DNA from: Synechococcus sp. CC9605
GTDB taxonomy: Bacteria; Cyanobacteriota; Cyanobacteriia; PCC-6307; Cyanobiaceae
Direction: 5' to 3'
Length of the DNA: 64,000 nt
Assembly (NCBI RefSeq): GCF_000012625.1
Contig: NC_007516.1
Coordinates: 1,674,001-1,738,000 of the forward strand
The notes beneath the pieces are model-generated. The model ran no database searches and had not been told where the DNA came from. It saw nothing but the letters and a program-made list of their open reading frames with translations. This document shows, in pieces, positions 61,375 to 64,000 of this stretch. The position numbers and the translations under genes were made by a program. How positions within the stretch are numbered: the first letter of the stretch is position 1; every line of letters starts with the position of its first letter.

Positions 61375-61785
61375 TTATCTTTTGGAGGGCTTCAACGAGG
61401 CAGCAGCTTTCTCAAAGCGTTCTTTTTCTTTTGCGGGGACTGATTTAGGGCAGAACTTCAGGGCTCCCCCAACAATCATGAAACCGGCATTGTTGAGAAA
61501 CTGCTTCTCAGGCAAGGGGTCTTTGTAGCCAGGGAGCAGACCGCCATGCTTGCCGTAAATCACGTGCAACTGACCCGCAAGGGCAACCGCCAAAGACTTG
61601 TTGAAGTCGATCTTCTGCGCCCTTGCCTCACAGAAGGTGGCGATCGACATCACGCCGTAGGTGTTGACCTCCATGGCTGTGGCAGGAGTGAACTTGTCCT
61701 TGGAGGCCTGAGCCAGAGCCGTAGCCGTTGACAGCAAGGGGGCTGCCAACAAAAGAGCCGCGACAGCAAATGGACGACGAATCAC
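61375..61785 (-). CDS. secreted hypothetical protein
   Basis: 136 residues with a signal peptide (FAVAALLLAAPLLSTATALA). Mature part includes AMEVNTYGVMSIATFCEAR, LAGQLHVIYGKHGGLLPG and FCPKSVPAKEKERFEKAA; two Cys. Picocyanobacterial exported protein of unknown role. Has its own terminator. Confidence 0.65.
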   Translation of the reverse strand: MIRRPFAVAALLLAAPLLSTATALAQASKDKFTPATAMEVNTYGVMSIATFCEARAQKIDFNKSLAVALAGQLHVIYGKHGGLLPGYKDPLPEKQFLNNAGFMIVGGALKFCPKSVPAKEKERFEKAAASLKPSKR

Positions 61786-61879
61786 CTTGGTACCCGGGCA
61801 GCTTCAATTTTCCGAAACTTACCGCCCAAGCCAAGGTCGCACGAGGGCTAGGCGCGGTTGTTGAACTGGGCCATCAGCA

Positions 61880-62491
61880 CTATGGCGACGTGTAGTCGTC
61901 CTCGATCAGCGGCAGGGGATCGGACATTCGAATCTCATGGTGGTGCTCCACGATCGAGAGATCACCGTTCTCCCAGCTGTAGATGGCGCGGTAGCGGTAG
62001 CGGTCCTGATCGACAAGGCGAATGTGCTCAAGGATGTCCCACTGCTGGTAGTGGGATTCGAGGATAGTTTCGTGCTCATCCACCTGACGCAGCCGGGTGC
62101 GCACCGGGTCTCCCGTCAAATAACCACGACTTCTCTGGAGTTGATGGCCCCACAACGTGGCTTCCATCACGCCACTGCGCTCAAACCAAGGCTTGCGGGC
62201 AAAAAATTCATCCGAATGCTGGTCTTCCTGGTCAGACCACCAGCTGAAGCGATAGCGGCTCTCACCCACCTCGGGGTGTGCGAACGCCTCCATTTTCAGG
62301 TGCATATCCAGGTGGAGAACCTGATCGTCGCTAAAGGTGTATTGCCGCCGGGAACGCCACAAGCCCAGATTGCGGCTGAACCAGCGGCGCAGGTTGCTAT
62401 CGACCTGAATCGAAGGCTGGGCAGCCTCTCCGCCGGGAACGGTCAGAGGAACACGGTTTTGCGCGGAAAAAAGCGACATGGACCGCGTCAA
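61880..62491 (-). CDS. hypothetical protein, possibly lipocalin-like (CpcS/CpeS-type)
   Basis: 203 residues from ATG 62491 (ATG 62479 also possible). The opening RRWFSRNLGLWRSRRQYTFS followed by beta strands (VLHLDMHLKMEAF, YRFSWWSDQ) recalls CpcS/CpeS bilin-lyase lipocalins (W-S-R-Y), but key residues are not recognisable. Not assigned to a pigment. Confidence 0.5.
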   Translation of the reverse strand: MTRSMSLFSAQNRVPLTVPGGEAAQPSIQVDSNLRRWFSRNLGLWRSRRQYTFSDDQVLHLDMHLKMEAFAHPEVGESRYRFSWWSDQEDQHSDEFFARKPWFERSGVMEATLWGHQLQRSRGYLTGDPVRTRLRQVDEHETILESHYQQWDILEHIRLVDQDRYRYRAIYSWENGDLSIVEHHHEIRMSDPLPLIEDDYTSP

Positions 62492-62587
62492 TGACGCAAC
62501 GGAGTGTTCCTGTTCGTCTTAGCGCTGCTGGCGGTGCAGTCAAAAACCCATAAGGTAAGTATCGGTTTTTGCTGTCTTGCAGTCAGC

Positions 62588-63739
62588 GTGGTCAAGGACG
62601 CTCCCAAGACACGTCAACCGTTGAAGCTATTGCTCGTAGCAGCACGACATCACCTGTCGGGTCAGGACCTCCGTGCCCTGGTTCAGTTCCTGGAACGAGA
62701 AGACCTGGGCTTCGAAGTCACGCTGCAGGTGGCCGATCCTTCACAGCAACCCGAACTGCTTGAGCTGCATCGCCTCGTGGTGACGCCAGCCCTGATCAAA
62801 CTCTCACCGAACCCCAAACAGGTGTTTGCGGGAAGCAACATCCTTCAGCAACTCAAAGGATGGGTTCCCCGCTGGAAACAGGATGGTGTGGTGAGCGGCC
62901 TTGGCCTCAGCCTCAGACCGACCGAACTGGATGGAAGCCGCACCCAGAAGGAACTCCAGCTGGAAGATCAGCTGCTGGTGCTGCGTCAGGAGAACGAGAC
63001 GCTGATCGATCGCGTCAGTGCCCAGGAACGCCTGTTGCGCATGGTGGCCCATGAACTGCGCACCCCACTCACGGCAGCAGCGCTGGCCCTTCAAAGCCAG
63101 AAGCTGGGCCAGATCGACATGGATCGCTTTCAGGATGTGATCACCCGCCGCCTGGAAGAGATGGAGGCACTCTCGAAGGATTTGCTGGAGGTGGGCACCA
63201 CCCGGTGGGAAACCCTGTTCAATCCGCAGCGACTTGATCTGGCCAGCGTTTCAGCCGAAGTGATCCTCGAGCTTGAAAAATTGTGGCTGGGTCGCAACGT
63301 CGAAATCCAAACCGACATTCCCGCGGACCTTCCCAAGGTCTTCGCAGATCAGCGCCGCATGCGCCAAGTGCTGCTGAATCTGCTCGAAAACGCCCTGAAA
63401 TACACCAACGACGGCGGGCACATTTCGCTCACGATGCTGCACCGCACCAGTCAGCGGGTGGAAGTGAGCGTTTGCGACAGCGGCCCGGGCATTCCAGAAA
63501 CGGAACAGCAGCGGATTTTCCTGGATCGGGTGCGGCTGCCGCAAACCTCCGACCAAACCACCGGCTACGGAGTGGGGCTGTCTGTTTGTCGACGCATCGT
63601 CGAAGTGCACGGCGGCAAGATCTGGGTGGTTTCGGACCCAGGCGAAGGCGCCTGCTTCACCTTCACGGTGCCGATCTGGCAAGGACAAGGTGTCGAATGG
63701 GGTCAAGCTGTCTTGACGGAGGGTCCGACCAAGCCCTAG
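62588..63739 (+). CDS. sasA: circadian-clock histidine kinase SasA
   Basis: 383 residues from GTG 62588. N-terminal KaiB-like thioredoxin-fold domain ([38 protein letters not shown]), then HisKA with [18 protein letters not shown] and an HATPase with [20 protein letters not shown] and [11 protein letters not shown]. SasA senses KaiC, competes with KaiB, and phosphorylates RpaA (not in the window) to drive clock output. tRNA-Glu follows 47 bp later. Confidence 0.95.
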   Translation: MVKDAPKTRQPLKLLLVAARHHLSGQDLRALVQFLEREDLGFEVTLQVADPSQQPELLELHRLVVTPALIKLSPNPKQVFAGSNILQQLKGWVPRWKQDGVVSGLGLSLRPTELDGSRTQKELQLEDQLLVLRQENETLIDRVSAQERLLRMVAHELRTPLTAAALALQSQKLGQIDMDRFQDVITRRLEEMEALSKDLLEVGTTRWETLFNPQRLDLASVSAEVILELEKLWLGRNVEIQTDIPADLPKVFADQRRMRQVLLNLLENALKYTNDGGHISLTMLHRTSQRVEVSVCDSGPGIPETEQQRIFLDRVRLPQTSDQTTGYGVGLSVCRRIVEVHGGKIWVVSDPGEGACFTFTVPIWQGQGVEWGQAVLTEGPTKP

Positions 63740-63786
63740 TGTTCACAAGTGATCAGGAGCACAGACAGCTCGCTGGTTACGGCCTC

Positions 63787-63859
63787 GCCCCCATCGTCTA
63801 GAGGCCTAGGACACCTCCCTTTCACGGAGGCGACAGGGGTTCGAATCCCCTTGGGGGTA
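63787..63859 (+). tRNA. tRNA-Glu (anticodon UUC)
   Basis: 73 nt cloverleaf: acceptor GCCCCCA/TGGGGGT (first pair a G-T wobble), D-arm with GTCTAGAGGCCTAGGAC, anticodon stem CCTCC-CTTTCAC-GGAGG with TTC, T-arm GGGGTTCGAATCCCC, discriminator A. In cyanobacteria this tRNA also feeds the C5 pathway to chlorophyll and haem. Confidence 0.97.
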
Positions 63860-63889
63860 TGACGTCATCTCCAGACCTGTTTTGGTGAT

Positions 63890-63906
63890 GAATTGAGTAG
63901 CAATTC
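63890..63906 (+). terminator. hairpin behind tRNA-Glu, possible terminator
   Basis: GAATTG-AGTAG-CAATTC (63890-63906) then AACCGTTTT. A weak stem with a T-rich but not pure run; termination is plausible. Nothing is supported in the remaining bases to the window end. Confidence 0.35.
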
Positions 63907-64000
63907 AACCGTTTTGCGAGTCTTTCAGGCCCCGGTTCACACATCAATTGAAGGCGCTTTTAACTGCTGCGCCCTTGCTGCTCGTTCAGCTGTTTCTGCG

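Noticed and set aside
1-64000. CRISPR arrays, complete insertion sequences, phage integrase or tRNA-attached attachment sites
   Set aside because: None seen: no regularly spaced repeat array, no transposase-like gene, and no duplicated tRNA-Glu 3' end found by eye.

Overview
The window looks like a marine picocyanobacterium of the Synechococcus cluster 5.1 type. Indicators are a SasA clock kinase with a KaiB-like sensor domain, a [2Fe-2S] plant-type ferredoxin, Calvin-cycle genes (class II aldolase, phosphoribulokinase), several cyanobacteria-restricted families (DUF2949, DUF3038/DUF4335, DUF3727, DUF3685, DUF4278), very tight gene packing and many small membrane or secreted proteins of unknown function. 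Base composition is GC-rich over the core genes. Clearly AT-richer islands lie at about 10.9-12.0 kb (MscS channel), 49.0-50.5 kb (Na+/H+ antiporter) and 53.7-54.2 kb.

Layout. 0-3.1 kb: end of a UbiH-type hydroxylase, apt, the DUF3038/DUF4335 pair (with a perfect 15-bp inverted repeat inside the latter) and an EF-hand secreted protein. 3.2-6.3 kb: a two-component pair closely resembling OmpR/EnvZ, then polyphosphate kinase 2. 7.6-10.9 kb: an arsenate-resistance cluster (ArsJ exporter, dedicated GAPDH, divergent ArsR, DUF938 methyltransferase) with a clear operator. 11-15.8 kb: MscS, purS-purQ, LD-carboxypeptidase and hypothetical genes. 15.9-32.1 kb: a long, mainly minus-strand core block (fba, Gfo/Idh/MocA oxidoreductase, accD, broken pilD, prk, leuB, lpxD, proB, yqeG, DUF3727, ruvX, F420-ligase-like, DUF3685, Fur family, hisA). 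32.2-41.6 kb: CSP41-like epimerase, pgsA, CBS protein, ferredoxin, dCTP deaminase, many tiny proteins, PPTase and PdeM. 42-47.8 kb: a frameshifted GluR0-like channel, an RHH regulator with three operator-like palindromes facing a PPC(DUF296)-glutaredoxin fusion operon, a carotenoid-isomerase-like flavoprotein and a rhomboid protease. 48-58.6 kb is an accessory region: antiporter, micro-genes, a repeated micro-ORF family, beta-lactamase-fold hydrolase, flavin amine oxidase with an out-of-frame Tat-like leader, a lanthionine-synthetase-like remnant, and an HTH/zinc-ribbon protein. 58.6-64 kb: aminopeptidase N, SasA and tRNA-Glu(UUC).

How genes work together. ArsR, GAPDH and ArsJ form a known arsenate detoxification route, with a methyltransferase gene placed 2 bp behind arsR. 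The RHH protein probably controls the PPC-glutaredoxin operon, and itself, through repeated TCGT/ACGA half-sites. Coupled overlaps tie purS-purQ-ldcA, accD-18119, proB-yqeG-DUF3727, and pdeM to the gene behind it.

A recurring oddity is single-base frameshifts in otherwise well-preserved genes (pilD, the GluR0-like channel twice, a 39-residue small gene, and probably the amine oxidase leader and the LanC-like remnant). They may be real decay or assembly error; raw-read support would decide. All names are from motif and family recognition by eye; no database search was run.
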